In this document: positions 14,767 to 15,525 of the stretch, piece after piece | Position numbering within the stretch: position 1 is the stretch's first letter | Layout: each line of letters begins with the position of its first letter | From: Rikenellaceae bacterium | GTDB taxonomy: Bacteria; Bacteroidota; Bacteroidia; Bacteroidales; UBA932 | Assembly (NCBI GenBank): GCA_003513895.1 | Contig: DOSU01000128.1 | Span: forward strand, 1-15,525 | DNA length: 15,525 nt | Reading direction: 5' to 3' | Made by a program: the position numbers and the translations under genes | The notes under the pieces: model-generated | Database searches by the model: none | What the model saw: only the letters and a program-made list of their open reading frames with translations | What the model was told of the DNA's origin: nothing

Positions 14767-15525
14767 TTCCCCTCCAGATCCATTATTATTTCGGCTGCGG
14801 TTTCCTCCTTTCTAATCATTGAGGCAACCTGCCCAATCTCAAGTTCTCCCTCCAATAGGTCTCCCTCGAAAATTCCTTTTTTGGCTCGTCCTTTTCCAAG
14901 CAGAGTAGTGAGTTCTTCGGCAGATGCGCCTCTGTTCTCGGCCTCAATTACTGCCATCGAAAAGTCGTTGTCTACCAGGCGGGCCGGGGCCAGTTTCTTG
15001 AGCAGAAGTTTTGTCTCGCCCTCTTTTAATCCGCGGCAGCGCTCTTTGAATGCCGGATGTGCCGAACTTTCGGTGCATAAAGCAAAACGGGTACCTATCT
15101 GAACTCCTTCTGCACCCAGCGCAAAAGCAGCATTGTAGCTTGCGCGGGATGCAACGCCTCCGGCTGCAATTAGCGGTATTGTTATAGCTTCCCGTACTTG
15201 TGGTATCAGGCAGAAAGTGGTCGTCTCCTCGCGTCCGTTGTGCCCACCTGCCTCAAAACCCTCTGCCACAACAGCATCCACTCCTGCTTCCTGGCATTTA
15301 ACTGCAAAAACAGAGCTCGATACAACATGTACAACAACGATTCCGTGTTCTTTAAGAAACGGAGTCCATTTCCTGGGGCTGCCGGCAGAGGTAAATACTA
15401 TTGGCACCTTTTCTTCGACTATAATATTCATTATCTCATCTACCTGCGGATACATGAGAGGGACGTTTACTCCAAACGGGAGAAATTTTGCTGGCGGGCT
15501 GCCGGCTTTGCCTCCGCCGGCCGCC
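14763..15525 (-). CDS. Nitronate monooxygenase (2-nitropropane dioxygenase family), 5' end outside window
   Basis: 253 residues are visible and the frame stays open to the window edge, so the true start lies beyond it; the first internal ATG (15455) is not the start because conserved PFGVNVPL lies before it. Relatives are about 310-330 residues, so roughly 60-75 are missing. It is a flavin TIM-barrel enzyme that oxidises nitronates. Visible family marks are PFGVNVPLMYP, VFTSAGSP, HVVSSS, the active-site stretch AEGFEAGGHNGREETTT with the conserved His, and the FMN-phosphate site AAGGVAS...GAEGVQIGTRF, ending in GIFEGDLLEGELEIGQV. The segment before PFGVN is unusual: Gly/Ala/Lys-rich (AAGGGKAGSPPAKFL) and encoded by GC-rich DNA, where relatives have a short TDK-like link. 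It is convergent with the sigma gene and probably not part of the uptake system. FabK-type enoyl reductases share the fold but fit less well. Confidence 0.9.
   Translation of the reverse strand, partial: AAGGGKAGSPPAKFLPFGVNVPLMYPQVDEIMNIIVEEKVPIVFTSAGSPRKWTPFLKEHGIVVVHVVSSSVFAVKCQEAGVDAVVAEGFEAGGHNGREETTTFCLIPQVREAITIPLIAAGGVASRASYNAAFALGAEGVQIGTRFALCTESSAHPAFKERCRGLKEGETKLLLKKLAPARLVDNDFSMAVIEAENRGASAEELTTLLGKGRAKKGIFEGDLLEGELEIGQVASMIRKEETAAEIIMDLEGN

Noticed and set aside
1..15525. tRNA, rRNA, CRISPR arrays, insertion sequences, integrase genes
   Set aside because: No tRNA-like cloverleaf, regular repeat-spacer pattern, transposase or integrase motif was seen; coding density is high and accounted for.

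Overview
The window looks like a Bacteroidota chromosome, most likely order Bacteroidales; genus is not resolvable by eye. The evidence is a SusC/SusD pair, a FecR-type anti-sigma factor with a Bacteroidota ECF sigma factor, lipoproteins with Bacteroidota-type surface-export signals, moderately AT-rich DNA, almost no Shine-Dalgarno sequences, and a perfect Bacteroides-type -7 box (TATCTTTG).

Layout. The minus strand from 13958 down to 39 carries one gene train of eight genes: a FecR-like anti-sigma factor, a SusC-type TonB-dependent transporter with an N-terminal STN signalling domain, a SusD lipoprotein, a DUF4843 lipoprotein, a PKD-like lipoprotein, and two tandem paralogous DUF5118/DUF5117/DUF4953 'zinc-dependent metalloproteases'. 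Gaps inside it are 2 to 54 bp, so it reads as one operon. The ECF sigma factor (14188-14766) is divergent from the anti-sigma gene across a 229-bp AT-rich control region that holds the -7 box, two short inverted repeats and a possible 9-codon leader. At the right edge a nitronate monooxygenase gene, cut by the window end, runs convergently into the sigma gene, and the two stop codons overlap.

How the genes may work together (inference from families and order). An outer-membrane SusCD transporter with accessory surface lipoproteins captures a ligand. The STN domain of SusC passes occupancy to FecR, which controls the ECF sigma factor, which in turn drives the operon. No glycosidase, lyase or sulfatase is present; the only candidate enzymes are two exported proteases, so a protein or peptide uptake locus is more likely than a glycan locus.

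The main finding is the protease pair. The upstream paralog (2741-5323) has an intact metzincin zinc site, HEVGHCLGFMH. The downstream paralog (39-2738) has RETGFCLGLTA in the same place: all three zinc-ligand histidines are gone, while the general-base Glu, the Gly, the Met-turn and the 39-residue spacing to that Met are kept, in an uninterrupted 899-codon frame. This looks like an active enzyme and pseudoenzyme pair made from one mRNA with a 2-nt gene junction.
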